DNA of 64,000 nucleotides from Rhodoferax sp. GTDB lineage: Bacteria > Pseudomonadota > Gammaproteobacteria > Burkholderiales > Burkholderiaceae_C. This document shows, piece by piece, positions 7,763 through 17,241 of this stretch. The notes under the pieces are model-generated. The model had not been told where the DNA came from, made no database searches, and saw only the letters and a list, made by a program, of their open reading frames with translations. The stretch spans positions 1 to 64,000 of the forward strand of contig SSFF01000002.1 in assembly GCA_008015235.1 (NCBI GenBank), read 5' to 3'. Position 1 is the first letter of the stretch. Every line of letters starts with the position of its first letter. The position numbers and the translations under genes were made by a program.

Positions 7763-10186
7763 TTAATGCTTCACGGCCTTCTCTTCACTTGCTGCAATCG
7801 GGGGCGCAATCGGCGTTGCCGCCACATCCTCGTCAGCCAACGGCGTAGGGGCCGAAGTTAAAGCCAGTTCAAGTACCTGGTCAAACCAGCGCACTGGAAC
7901 AATCTCCAGTCCATTTTTGACATTTTCAGGAATCTCCTGAAGGTCCTTGGCATTTTGCTCAGGGATCAACACGGTCTTGATGCCACCACGCAAGGCCGCC
8001 AGCAGCTTCTCTTTCAGGCCACCAATTTCCGTGACTTCCCCACGCAGGGTGATCTCGCCGGTCATGGCCACATCACCCCGGACGGGGATACCCGTCAATG
8101 CAGACACAAAGGCCGTGGCCATTGCGGCACCCGCGCTAGGTCCGTCTTTCGGGGTTGCACCATCGGGCACGTGGATATGAATGTCCTTTTTCTCGAACAC
8201 ATCATCCTTGATACCCAAACGCCGTGCACGACTCCGAACCACCGTACGTGCAGCCTCGACCGACTCTTTCATGACGTCACCCAAGGAGCCGGTGCGGGTA
8301 ATAACACCTTTGCCTGGGGTAATCGCCGCTTCGATGGTCAGCAGATCTCCCCCCACTTCAGTCCATGCCAAACCCACCACTTGTCCCACCTGGTCTTGCT
8401 GCTCTGCACGGCCATAGGTATAGCGGCGCACGCCCAAGAATTCGCTCAGATTTTCAGCAGTGACAATCACCTTGCCCTGCATTTTCTTAAGCAGCAAGCC
8501 TTTGACCACCTTGCGGCACACCTTGGACAGTTCACGCTCCAGCGAACGCACACCTGCCTCACGCGTGTAGTAACGCACGATGTCGCGCACAGCAGTTTCA
8601 TCGACATTCAGCTCAGTGTCTTTGACACCATTGGCCTTCATCTGTTTGGGCAACAGATAGGTTTGCGCGATATTGACCTTCTCGTCTTCGGTGTAACCCG
8701 ACAATCGGATGACTTCCATGCGGTCCAGTAAGGCCGGTGGGATGTTCATCGAATTGGAGGTTGCAACAAACATCACGTCGCTGAGGTCGTAATCGACTTC
8801 AACGTAGTGGTCCCCAAACTTGTGGTTCTGCTCGGGGTCCAGCACCTCCAGCAAGGCGCTGCTAGGATCTCCGCGGAAATCCGTGCCCAACTTGTCAATC
8901 TCATCGAGCAAGAACAAGGGATTGCGTGTGCCCACTTTGGACAAGCTTTGCAGAACCTTACCCGGCATGGCGCCAATGTAGGTACGGCGGTGACCGCGAA
9001 TCTCGGCCTCGTCGCGCATGCCGCCCAGCGCCATGCGCACATACTTGCGCCCGGTTGCTTTGGCAATTGATTGACCCAAGGAAGTCTTGCCGACCCCCGG
9101 TGGACCAACCAAGCACAGGATGGGGGCCTTGACCTTGTCCACACGCTGCTGGACTGCAAGATATTCAAGGATGCGGTCTTTGACCTTTTCCAGCCCATAG
9201 TGGTCCTGGTTCAAGACTGCTTCGGCATTGGTCAGGTTGTGCTTGATCTTTGTCTTGGTCACCCAAGGTAAACCAGTCAAGACATCGATGTAGTTGCGCA
9301 CCACAGTAGCCTCGGCCGACATCGGAGACATCAGTTTGAGTTTCTTGAATTCGGCTTCCGCCTTCTTCAAGGCCTCTTTGGGCATCTTGGCGGCTTTGAT
9401 CTTCTTGTCGATCTCTTCCAGATCAGCACCGTCTTCACCCTCACCCAACTCCTTCTGGATGGCTTTGACCTGTTCGTTCAAATAGAAGTCGCGCTGGTTC
9501 TTTTCCATTTGGCGCTTGACACGGCCACGGATACGCTTATCGACATTCAAGATATCGACTTCGCGTTCAATCTGGTCCAGCAAGCACTCCAAGCGCTCCT
9601 TCACGCTGGTGAACCCCAGCACCTGTTGCTTGTTTTCAAGCTTCAGCGGCAAATGCGCGGCAATGGTGTCGGCCAGACGACCAGCGTCGTCGATGCTGGC
9701 AATCGAGGTCAGTATCTCCGGTGGAATTTTCTTGTTCAGTTTGACATACTGGTCAAACTGCTGCATCACAGCCCGGCGCAGTGCTTCGACTTCGCTGGTT
9801 TTCTCGCCAGCTACAGCAAGGCCTTCAATGGGAACCACCTTGGCGACAAAGTAGGACTCACCTTCTTCGATTTGGCTGACGGATGCACGCTGGTGCCCTT
9901 CCACCAATACCTTCACCGTGCCATCGGGGAGCTTGAGCATCTGCAGGATGGAGGCCACGCACCCCATGTCAAACATGTCGGTGACCGAGGGCTCATCTTT
10001 TGCAGCCGCTTTCTGTGCAACCAGCATGATCTTGCGATCGGCTTCCATGGACGCTTCCAGGGCCTTGATGCTTTTGGGACGACCCACAAAAAGCGGAATC
10101 ACCATGTGGGGGAAAACCACCACGTCGCGCAGGGGCAGCAAGGGAAGATCGACGGGGGTAGAGGGAAGCGGGATGTGTCCGGACAT
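7763..10186 (-). CDS. lon: ATP-dependent protease Lon
   Basis: Lon is a cytoplasmic AAA+ serine protease that degrades misfolded and regulatory proteins. The 807-residue length is standard. Order: substrate-binding LAN domain (PLLPLRDVVVFPHMVIPLFVGR), helical middle, AAA+ module with Walker A GPPGVGKTS and Walker B FLLDEIDKLG, then the protease domain with the catalytic serine in PKDGPSAGAAM and lysine in EIGGLKEKLLAALRGG. The C-terminal tail is short and alanine-rich. It lies downstream of clpX in the same orientation with its own sigma-32-like promoter. No defects are visible. Confidence 0.98.
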   Translation of the reverse strand: MSGHIPLPSTPVDLPLLPLRDVVVFPHMVIPLFVGRPKSIKALEASMEADRKIMLVAQKAAAKDEPSVTDMFDMGCVASILQMLKLPDGTVKVLVEGHQRASVSQIEEGESYFVAKVVPIEGLAVAGEKTSEVEALRRAVMQQFDQYVKLNKKIPPEILTSIASIDDAGRLADTIAAHLPLKLENKQQVLGFTSVKERLECLLDQIEREVDILNVDKRIRGRVKRQMEKNQRDFYLNEQVKAIQKELGEGEDGADLEEIDKKIKAAKMPKEALKKAEAEFKKLKLMSPMSAEATVVRNYIDVLTGLPWVTKTKIKHNLTNAEAVLNQDHYGLEKVKDRILEYLAVQQRVDKVKAPILCLVGPPGVGKTSLGQSIAKATGRKYVRMALGGMRDEAEIRGHRRTYIGAMPGKVLQSLSKVGTRNPLFLLDEIDKLGTDFRGDPSSALLEVLDPEQNHKFGDHYVEVDYDLSDVMFVATSNSMNIPPALLDRMEVIRLSGYTEDEKVNIAQTYLLPKQMKANGVKDTELNVDETAVRDIVRYYTREAGVRSLERELSKVCRKVVKGLLLKKMQGKVIVTAENLSEFLGVRRYTYGRAEQQDQVGQVVGLAWTEVGGDLLTIEAAITPGKGVITRTGSLGDVMKESVEAARTVVRSRARRLGIKDDVFEKKDIHIHVPDGATPKDGPSAGAAMATAFVSALTGIPVRGDVAMTGEITLRGEVTEIGGLKEKLLAALRGGIKTVLIPEQNAKDLQEIPENVKNGLEIVPVRWFDQVLELALTSAPTPLADEDVAATPIAPPIAASEEKAVKH

Positions 10187-10214
10187 GGGGATACCTTATG
10201 AAGATGCCTGACGA

Positions 10215-10242
10215 ATATGGTCAATCATTCCAGAAATTCAAG
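10215..10242 (-). promoter_or_regulatory. Putative sigma-32 promoter of lon
   Basis: On the minus strand CTTGAA (10242-10237) is followed after 14 bases by GACCATAT, close to the RpoH -10 consensus CCCCATNT. It lies about 30 bases before the lon start. Heat-shock control of lon is well known in proteobacteria. Confidence 0.5.
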
Positions 10243-10295
10243 CCAAGCCTGATTATGGGAATGCATGCATCGTAGAGAAACGCCTAAACAAGCGC

Positions 10296-10321
10296 AAAAG
10301 GCCCGCCAAATGCGTGCCTTT
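10296..10321 (-). terminator. Terminator downstream of clpX
   Basis: On the minus strand AAAGGCACGC and GCGGGCCTTTT pair around a short loop, then a T-rich stretch follows, shortly after the clpX stop. It separates clpX from lon. Confidence 0.55.
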
Positions 10322-10348
10322 CTGTAATTTTGATTCACTGCAAAACAA

Positions 10349-11614
10349 TCAAGCAGTCTTGGCAGCTTCCCGATAGACCAGCAAGGGCGGCTTGTTTTCA
10401 TTCACTGTGGCCTCTTCAATCACTACTTTTTCCACATTGGCCACATTGGGTAGTTCGAACATGGTGTCAATCAATGCATGTTCCAGGATCGAACGCAGAC
10501 CACGAGCGCCGGTCTTGCGTGCCAAGGCCTTCTTGGCGATGGCGCTCAAGGCACCAGGGCGCACGTCGAGTTCCACGCCTTCCATTGCCAAGAGCTTGGC
10601 ATATTGCTTGACCAAGGCATTCTTGGGCTCGGTGAGGATTTGCACCAGGGCTTCTTCAGTGAGTTCGGCCAAGGTCGCCACCACCGGCATGCGCCCCACC
10701 AGTTCGGGGATGAGTCCAAATTTGATCAAGTCTTCCGGCTCGACTTCGCTGAACACTTCAGTCAGCGTGCGTTGCTCCTTGCTCTTGACTGCGGCACCAA
10801 AGCCCATGCCCGACGACTGGGTGCGACCATCAATGACCTTTTCCAGACCGGCAAATGCACCGCCGCAAATGAACAAGATGTTGGTGGTATCAACCTGGAC
10901 AAAGTCCTGGTTCGGGTGCTTGCGCCCGCCTTGGGGTGGCACGCTGGCCATGGTGCCTTCAATCAGCTTCAGCAATGCTTGTTGCACGCCTTCGCCGGAG
11001 ACATCGCGTGTGATCGAAGGGTTGTCCGATTTGCGGGAAATTTTGTCGATCTCGTCGATATAGACAATGCCGCGCTGTGCACGCTCCACATCGTAATTGC
11101 AGGTCTGCAAGAGCTTCAGAACAATGTTTTCCACGTCCTCGCCCACATAACCGGCCTCAGTCAGGGTGGTGGCATCGGCCATCACGAAAGGCACATCAAG
11201 CATGCGCGCCATGGTCTGCGCCAGCAAGGTCTTACCGGAGCCGGTGGGGCCGATCAGCAAGATATTGCTTTTCGTCAGCTCAACATCGTCCTTCTTGGCG
11301 CCATCCTTGTGGCGCAGGCGCTTGTAGTGGTTGTAGACCGCCACGGCCAATGTGCGCTTGGCAGGCTCCTGGCCAATGACGTAGTTGTCCAGGTTCGATT
11401 TGAGTTCGGACGGCGTTGGCAGGTCGCTTTTTGCGGCCTTGGCGTCGACGGTGGCCGGCAATTCGTCGCGGATGATTTCGTTGCACAGCTCAATGCACTC
11501 ATCGCACACAAAGACCGAGGGGCCTGCGATGAGCTTCTTGACTTCGTGCTGACTCTTGCCACAAAACGAGCAGTACAGTGTTTTTTCGCTGGATGAGCCT
11601 TTTTTCTCGGCCAT
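10349..11614 (-). CDS. clpX: ClpX ATPase subunit of the ClpXP protease
   Basis: ClpX unfolds substrates and feeds them to ClpP. The 421-residue protein has an N-terminal zinc finger (CSFCGKSQ, then CDECIELC), Walker A GPTGSGKT, Walker [10 protein letters not shown], and sensor and pore regions typical of the family. The IGF-type loop needed to dock on ClpP is expected near [10 protein letters not shown]. It follows clpP, but a terminator lies between them, so separate or attenuated transcription is likely. Length and start (ATG 11614) agree with orthologues. Confidence 0.97.
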   Translation of the reverse strand: MAEKKGSSSEKTLYCSFCGKSQHEVKKLIAGPSVFVCDECIELCNEIIRDELPATVDAKAAKSDLPTPSELKSNLDNYVIGQEPAKRTLAVAVYNHYKRLRHKDGAKKDDVELTKSNILLIGPTGSGKTLLAQTMARMLDVPFVMADATTLTEAGYVGEDVENIVLKLLQTCNYDVERAQRGIVYIDEIDKISRKSDNPSITRDVSGEGVQQALLKLIEGTMASVPPQGGRKHPNQDFVQVDTTNILFICGGAFAGLEKVIDGRTQSSGMGFGAAVKSKEQRTLTEVFSEVEPEDLIKFGLIPELVGRMPVVATLAELTEEALVQILTEPKNALVKQYAKLLAMEGVELDVRPGALSAIAKKALARKTGARGLRSILEHALIDTMFELPNVANVEKVVIEEATVNENKPPLLVYREAAKTA

Positions 11615-11654
11615 GTCGTTTTGCCCTTAAAGACGATTTGCAGCAATGATAGCT

Positions 11655-11690
11655 AAATAAAAAAGGAGCACCCGGGTGTCGGGATGCTCC
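11655..11690 (-). terminator. Terminator between clpP and clpX
   Basis: On the minus strand GGAGCA (11690-11685) pairs with TGCTCC (11670-11665) with further pairing inside, followed by seven T. It falls 26 bases after the clpP stop. Confidence 0.75.
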
Positions 11691-11716
11691 ATCACAAAGG
11701 GTTTACCCGGTCTTAA

Positions 11717-12346
11717 TCAGGCGCGCTTTGCAATGACGCTGTCCACCAGGCCGTACTCCTTGGCTTCGTCGGCCGACAGGTAGTAGTCGCGTTCGGTATC
11801 ACGCTCGATCCGCTCCAGTGGCTGACCCGTGCGCTCGGCCAGAATCTTGTTCAGCTGCTCGCGGGTCTTCAGGATTTCGCGAGCATGAATTTCGATTTCC
11901 GTAGCCTGGCCCTGGGTACCACCCAAGGGCTGGTGGATCATGACCTTGGAGTTGGGCAGCGAGAAACGCTTTCCCTTGGCACCAGCTGCCAAAAGGAAAG
12001 CCCCCATGCTGGCGGCCATGCCAGTGCACAGCGTCGAGACATCGGGCTTGATGAAATTCATGGTGTCGAAAATCGCCATGCCGGCGCTGACCGAGCCACC
12101 AGGGGAGTTGATGTACAGGGAAATGTCCTTGTCCGGGTTTTCGCTTTCCAGGAACAACAACTGGGCCACCACCAGGTTGGCGGTGTGGTCATTGACCGGG
12201 CCGACCAGAAAAATCACACGCTCCTTGAGCAGGCGCGAATAAATGTCGTACGAACGCTCGCCACGCCCCGACTGCTCAATCACCATGGGAATCATGCCCA
12301 GGGCCTGTGTATCCAGGGGGCTGTTCATCGCTGCACGAATGTTCAT
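11717..12346 (-). CDS. clpP: ClpP proteolytic subunit
   Basis: The 209-residue serine peptidase forms the proteolytic barrel used with ClpX. The catalytic serine is in [14 protein letters not shown], the histidine in MIHQPLGG, and the aspartate in the [21 protein letters not shown] segment. The N-terminus before [20 protein letters not shown] is a short propeptide-like extension. A clear GGAG precedes ATG 12346. It is encoded directly downstream of tig, the classic order, with a hairpin and a possible weak sigma-32 site between. Confidence 0.97.
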   Translation of the reverse strand: MNIRAAMNSPLDTQALGMIPMVIEQSGRGERSYDIYSRLLKERVIFLVGPVNDHTANLVVAQLLFLESENPDKDISLYINSPGGSVSAGMAIFDTMNFIKPDVSTLCTGMAASMGAFLLAAGAKGKRFSLPNSKVMIHQPLGGTQGQATEIEIHAREILKTREQLNKILAERTGQPLERIERDTERDYYLSADEAKEYGLVDSVIAKRA

Positions 12347-12398
12347 GTTGTCTCCAATAAGAAGCGTAGGAAAACCAAAAAAGATCAGACCAAGAAAA

Positions 12399-12423
12399 TA
12401 GGGGTTGGCTGAAGAATAACAAG
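12399..12423 (-). promoter_or_regulatory. Possible sigma-32 promoter of clpP
   Basis: On the minus strand CTTGTT (12423-12418) and CCCCTA (12404-12399) are 13 bases apart, resembling CTTGAA-N13-CCCCAT. The site overlaps the hairpin assigned as tig terminator. Two mismatches in each box make this tentative. Confidence 0.3.
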
Positions 12424-12437
12424 TTCAGCACAACCCC
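12401..12437 (-). terminator. Hairpin downstream of tig
   Basis: On the minus strand GGGGTTGTGCTGAA and TTCAGCCAACCCC pair (one bulge) and are followed by TATTTTCTT. It lies 40 bases after the tig stop. Confidence 0.55.
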
Positions 12438-12475
12438 TTTGTGGAGTGCCGCAATGGCACCCGGTCACCCAGCTA

Positions 12476-13786
12476 TCAGTTCTGGCCCATCAGCTCGTCA
12501 AAACCGATGGTCTTTTCCGAAACCTTGGCCTTACCCAGCACGAAGTCGGTCACGTTGTTTTCGATGACCACGGCTTCCACTTCGGCCATGCGGCGGTTGT
12601 CGCTGAAATACCAGCGCATGACATCGGCAGGCTTCTCGTAGCTGGCCGCCAACTCTTCCACGTGGGCCTTGAGCTGCTCAGGCTTGGCCTGCAGTTCGTT
12701 GGCACGCACCAGTTCGGCCACCACCAGACCCAGACGCACGCGGCGTTCGGCTTGGGGCCGGAACATGTCTTCAGGGATCGGGGCCTTGTCGGCGTCCTTG
12801 ATGCCACGCTGTTTCAGGTCGGCACGGGCGCTTTCCACCATGCGCTCGACTTCGGCTTGCACGCTGGCCTTGGGCAGGTCCAGTTCGGCCTTGGACACCA
12901 AAGCGTCCATCACGGCCTGCTTGTTGCGACCCAGCAAACGGAATTTGACTTCGCGTTCCAGGTTCTTGCGGATGTCGGCGCGCAGGCCTTCGACTGTAGC
13001 GTCGGCAATACCCAACGACTTGGCCAGTTCACCGTCCACGGCAGGCAGGTGAGCGGCTTCCAGCTTTTTCAGGGTGACCATGAAATCGGCGGTCTTGCCG
13101 GCCACGTCGGCACCATGGTAGTCGGCAGGGAACGCCAGTGGGAAGGTCTTGCTTTCGCCCAGCTTCATGCCACGGGTTGCGTCTTCAAATTCCTTGAGCA
13201 TCTGGCCATCGCCGACGATGAACTGGAAGTCTTCGGCCTTGCCACCGGCAAAGGCTTCGCCGTCGATCTTGCCTTCGAAGTCCACAGTCACGCGGTCGCC
13301 GTCCTGGGCGGCGGCGTCCTGGGCGCGCTGTGCAAAGGTGCGACGTTGCTTGCGCAGGATTTCCACAGTCTTGTCGATGGCGGCATCCGACACTTCGGTG
13401 TTGATCTTCTCGACTTCAGCGGTCGTCAGGTCACCGATCTTGACTTCGGGGAACACTTCGAACACGGCGTCAAAAGCCATTTGGCCTTCAGGTGCTTTTT
13501 CAGCTTCTGTGATGCGGGGCTGACCAGCCACGCGCAGCTTGGCTTCATTGGCAGCGGCAGAAAACGCCTCACCCACCTTGTCGTTCATGACTTCGTAGTG
13601 CACGGAATAACCGTAACGTTGGGCCACCACGTTCATGGGCACCTTGCCGGGACGGAAACCGTCCATTTTGACGGTGCGGGCCAGCTTGCGCAGGCGCGTG
13701 CTGACTTCGTTCTGGATCTGGTCCACGGGCAGCGTCAGCGTAATCTTGCGCTCGAGCTTTTCCAGGGTTTCGACGGTAACTGCCAT
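12476..13786 (-). CDS. tig: Trigger factor, ribosome-associated chaperone
   Basis: Trigger factor binds the ribosome exit tunnel and assists nascent proteins. The 436-residue protein has the ribosome-docking signature GFRPGKVP, a central FKBP-type domain ([17 protein letters not shown] to FMVTLKKLE) and a long helical C-terminal domain. The start at 13786 ([14 protein letters not shown]) is preceded by AGGAGA, while an upstream extension to 13855 has no such site and non-family sequence. It heads the tig-clpP-clpX-lon block. A tRNA-Leu gene lies about 80 bases upstream. Confidence 0.97.
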   Translation of the reverse strand: MAVTVETLEKLERKITLTLPVDQIQNEVSTRLRKLARTVKMDGFRPGKVPMNVVAQRYGYSVHYEVMNDKVGEAFSAAANEAKLRVAGQPRITEAEKAPEGQMAFDAVFEVFPEVKIGDLTTAEVEKINTEVSDAAIDKTVEILRKQRRTFAQRAQDAAAQDGDRVTVDFEGKIDGEAFAGGKAEDFQFIVGDGQMLKEFEDATRGMKLGESKTFPLAFPADYHGADVAGKTADFMVTLKKLEAAHLPAVDGELAKSLGIADATVEGLRADIRKNLEREVKFRLLGRNKQAVMDALVSKAELDLPKASVQAEVERMVESARADLKQRGIKDADKAPIPEDMFRPQAERRVRLGLVVAELVRANELQAKPEQLKAHVEELAASYEKPADVMRWYFSDNRRMAEVEAVVIENNVTDFVLGKAKVSEKTIGFDELMGQN

Positions 13787-13863
13787 TTCGGATCTCCTAA
13801 TGCTTGCGGGCAATCCAGTCCGCCACGCGGCTGCAGATGCCCTGCAAAATCTCAATAAAAAAG

Positions 13864-13950
13864 TGGTGCGCGGGGGGGGACTCGAACCCCCACACCATTG
13901 CTGGCGTCAGGACCTAAACCTGGTGCGTCTACCAATTTCGCCACCCGCGC
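13864..13950 (-). tRNA. tRNA-Leu (TAG anticodon)
   Basis: The minus strand gives an 87-nt class II tRNA with acceptor GCGCGGG / CCCGCGC, anticodon loop GTTTAGGTC (TAG), a long variable arm, T loop GTTCGAGTC and encoded CCA at 13864-13866. It lies directly upstream of tig, a placement common in this group. Confidence 0.95.
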
Positions 13951-14081
13951 AAGGAAAACACCAGGCGACACACAAACCCTCTGCAAATTTTGCGAAAAGG
14001 CCGGACGGACACCCGATTGAAATCGGTCAACCCGGTATTTTAACCTGCCGCCGGGGCCGAATCCGGCGGCGCTGGTACAGA

Positions 14082-17000
14082 TTACGCGGGAACCACCTCG
14101 CGCCGCACCTTGAACCAGGCCGCGTACATCGCGGGCAAGGCTAGCAAGGTCAGCACGGTGGCCACGATCAGCCCGCCCATGATGGCCACCGCCATCGGTC
14201 CCCAGAACACCGAGCGCGACAGCGGAATCATGGCCAGCACCGCGGCGGCTGCGGTCAGCACGATCGGGCGCAAGCGGCGCACGGCGGACTCCACGATAGC
14301 GTCCCAGGCTGGCACACCATTGGCGCGGTCCTGCTCGATCTGGTCGATCAGGATCACCGAATTGCGCTGGATCATGCCCATCAAGGCGATGACGCCCAGC
14401 AAGGCCACGAAGCCGAACGGTCGCCCCGATACCAACAAGGCCATGGCGACGCCAGCAATGCCCAACGGCCCGGTCAGGAACACCAGCATGGCACGGCTGA
14501 AGCTGTGCAGCTGCAGCATCAGCAGCGTGAAGGTCACGAACAACATGATGGGAACGCCTGCCGCGATGGACGCAGAGCCCTTGCTGCTCTCCTCGACCGC
14601 GCCAGCGACATCGATGCGATAGGCGGTCCAGCCCTTCGCTTTCCATGACGCTTCCAGTTCACGCAACTTGGGCAACAGCTCGGCCGTAACGGTAGCGCCT
14701 TGCATGCCCTCCACGATGTCACCCTGTACGGTAATGGCGTAGTCGCGCCCGTCGCGCCACAGCACGCCCGGCTCCCAGGTAAAGACCGGCTTGGCGATCT
14801 GCGTCAGCGGAATCGACTTGCCGCTGGCCGTGGGCAGGTAGGCATTACCGATGTCGGTGATGGCATTGCGCTCGTCCTGCGGCTGGCGCAGCACGATGTC
14901 GATCAACTTGTCGCCCTCGCGGTACTGGCCCACCGTGGTGCCCGACAAGAGCGTCTTGGAAGTCTGGGCGATGGACTGGCTGGTCACACCCAGGGCTCGG
15001 GCCTTGGCCTGGTCCACTTCCAGGCGGATGACCTTGACCGATTCGTTCCAGTTGTCGTTGACACCGCGCATGTTCGGGCTGGCGCGCAGAATGGCCTTCA
15101 CCTCATCGGCGCGCGCGCGCAGCACGGAAGGTTCGCCGCCCACCACCCGGAACTGCACCGGGTAGGCCACCGGCGGGCCGTTGGGCAGAATCTTGACCCG
15201 TGCCCGCACTTCCGGGAATTCCTCGGCCAACACGGCCGGCAAGCGGATGCGCAAGGGTTCGCGCAGCTTCAGGTCCTTGGGCAGGATGATGAACTGGGCC
15301 ACATTGCTCTGCTGGAAGATGGCATCCAGCGGCAGGTAGAAGCGCGGCACGCCCGCGCCCACCCAGGTAGTGACGCTTTGCACATCGGCCTCCTGCATCA
15401 GGCGGGCCTCGATGCGCTTGGTGGTGGCCTCGTTGGCGGCAAACGGCGTGCCCTCGGGGTACCACACGTCGAGCAGGATTTCGGGACGTGAGGAGTCGGG
15501 GAAGAACTGCTGTTGCACCTTGCCCATGCCAGCAATACCCGCGGCGAACATCAGCACGGTGGCGCCAATGGTGATCCAGCGGTGCTGCACACACCAGTTC
15601 ACGGCCTTGCGGAAGGCGTTGTAGAACGGCGTGTCGAACAGCTCGTGCGGCTGATCTCCGGCGTCATGCGGCTTGACCTTGAGCAGCACCGTACCCAGGT
15701 AGGGCACGAAATAGACCGACACGATCCAGCTCAGCACCAGGGCCAGCACCGTCACGCCGAAGATTGCAAAGGTGTATTCGCCGGTACTCGAGCGCGCGAT
15801 GCCGATGGGCAGGAAGCCCACCGCGGTGATCAGCGTGCCGGTCAGCATGGGCATGGCGGTGATTTCATAGGCAAAGGTGGCGGCACGCACTTTGTCGTAA
15901 CCCTCCTCCATCTTGCGCACCATCATTTCCACGGCAATGATGGCGTCATCCACCAGCAGCCCCAAGGCGATGATGAGGGAGCCCAGCGATATCTTGTGCA
16001 GGCCGATGCCCCAGTAGTGCATGCCCAGGAAAGTGACCGCCAGCACCAGCGGAATCGTGATGCCCACCACCAGACCGGGACGCAAGTCCACGTAGTAGCG
16101 CTGGTACCAGCGCGTGGCGCCACTGCGCTTGTGCAGCCCCAGGCTGATGAAGCTCACTCCCAGCACCACCACCACGGCCTCGACCAGCACGCCAATGAAC
16201 TCATTGACCGACTTGGCAACGGCCGTGGGCTGGTCCTGCACTTCCACCAGCTGGATACCTGCCGGCAAGGTGGCGCCGATCTTCTCAGTGGCGGCCTTGA
16301 GCGCCTTGCCCATGGCGATGATGTCACCGCCCTTGTTCATGGACACGCCCAGGGCGACGATCTGCTGGCCCTGGTAGCGCACTTTCACCTGGGCAGGATC
16401 GACGTAGCCGCGCTGGATGTCAGCGATGTCGCCCAGGCGCAGCTGGTTGCCGCTGGCGCCGCGAATCGGCATGGCGCGCAGCTCTTCCACCGCGGTGAAC
16501 TGGCCACCCACGCGCATCTGCACCACGTCGGCCGGTGTTTGCAGCGTGCCCGCACCCTCGATGGCGTTTTGCTGGTTGAGCTGGGCCAGCACCTGGTTCA
16601 TGTCCAGGCCCAGCTGTGCCAGGCGTTTTTGGGAAATTTCGATGAACAGCTTCTCGTCCTGCACGCCGTACAGCTCGACCTTATTGACGTCGGTCACCTT
16701 GAGCAGCTTCTGGCGCACCTCGTCGGCAAAGGTCTTGACCTCGGCATCGCTGAAGCCGTCGGCCTGCAGCGCATAGATCACGCCATACACATCGCCGAAC
16801 TCGTCGTTGAAGAACGGACCCTGCACGCCTTGGGGCAGGGACTGGCGCATGTCGCCCACCTTCTTGCGCACCGTGTACCAGGTGTTGGCCACATCGGCGC
16901 CGCGCGTGGAGTCCTTCACCTGGAACAGGATGGTGGTCTCGCCGGGCTTGGAGTAGCTGCGGATCTTGTCGGCGTTGGGTACTTCCTGCAGCGTGCGCTC

Positions 17001-17234
17001 GATCTTGTCGGTTACCTGCTCGGCCATCTGCTGGGCCGTGGCACCGGGCCAGAAGGCGCGCACCACCATCAGGCGGAACACAAAGGGCGGATCCTCGTCT
17101 TGCCCCAGTTGGAAGAACGACACCGTGCCCAGAACCATGAGCACGATCATCAAGAACTTGGTCAGTGGCACATGGTCCACCGCCCAACGCGAGAGGTTGA
17201 ACCCCTTCTCGGGGTGCAGATGCTGGTCGCTCAT
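14082..17234 (-). CDS. RND-family efflux permease
   Basis: The 1050-residue inner-membrane protein has the RND layout: one N-terminal helix (FLMIVLMVLGTVSFFQ), a large periplasmic loop, a bundle of helices with GLLVDDAIIAVEMM, a second large loop, and a C-terminal bundle (GVIALMGMIQRNSVILIDQI). It would export small molecules using the proton gradient, with the adaptor encoded just upstream (7 bases apart) and an outer-membrane channel that is not in the window. The N-terminal SRWAVDHVPLTKF and DEDPPFVFR resemble the TriC-like subgroup rather than AcrB itself. Substrates cannot be deduced. Confidence 0.92.
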   Translation of the reverse strand: MSDQHLHPEKGFNLSRWAVDHVPLTKFLMIVLMVLGTVSFFQLGQDEDPPFVFRLMVVRAFWPGATAQQMAEQVTDKIERTLQEVPNADKIRSYSKPGETTILFQVKDSTRGADVANTWYTVRKKVGDMRQSLPQGVQGPFFNDEFGDVYGVIYALQADGFSDAEVKTFADEVRQKLLKVTDVNKVELYGVQDEKLFIEISQKRLAQLGLDMNQVLAQLNQQNAIEGAGTLQTPADVVQMRVGGQFTAVEELRAMPIRGASGNQLRLGDIADIQRGYVDPAQVKVRYQGQQIVALGVSMNKGGDIIAMGKALKAATEKIGATLPAGIQLVEVQDQPTAVAKSVNEFIGVLVEAVVVVLGVSFISLGLHKRSGATRWYQRYYVDLRPGLVVGITIPLVLAVTFLGMHYWGIGLHKISLGSLIIALGLLVDDAIIAVEMMVRKMEEGYDKVRAATFAYEITAMPMLTGTLITAVGFLPIGIARSSTGEYTFAIFGVTVLALVLSWIVSVYFVPYLGTVLLKVKPHDAGDQPHELFDTPFYNAFRKAVNWCVQHRWITIGATVLMFAAGIAGMGKVQQQFFPDSSRPEILLDVWYPEGTPFAANEATTKRIEARLMQEADVQSVTTWVGAGVPRFYLPLDAIFQQSNVAQFIILPKDLKLREPLRIRLPAVLAEEFPEVRARVKILPNGPPVAYPVQFRVVGGEPSVLRARADEVKAILRASPNMRGVNDNWNESVKVIRLEVDQAKARALGVTSQSIAQTSKTLLSGTTVGQYREGDKLIDIVLRQPQDERNAITDIGNAYLPTASGKSIPLTQIAKPVFTWEPGVLWRDGRDYAITVQGDIVEGMQGATVTAELLPKLRELEASWKAKGWTAYRIDVAGAVEESSKGSASIAAGVPIMLFVTFTLLMLQLHSFSRAMLVFLTGPLGIAGVAMALLVSGRPFGFVALLGVIALMGMIQRNSVILIDQIEQDRANGVPAWDAIVESAVRRLRPIVLTAAAAVLAMIPLSRSVFWGPMAVAIMGGLIVATVLTLLALPAMYAAWFKVRREVVPA

Positions 17235-17241
17235 AGTTGGG

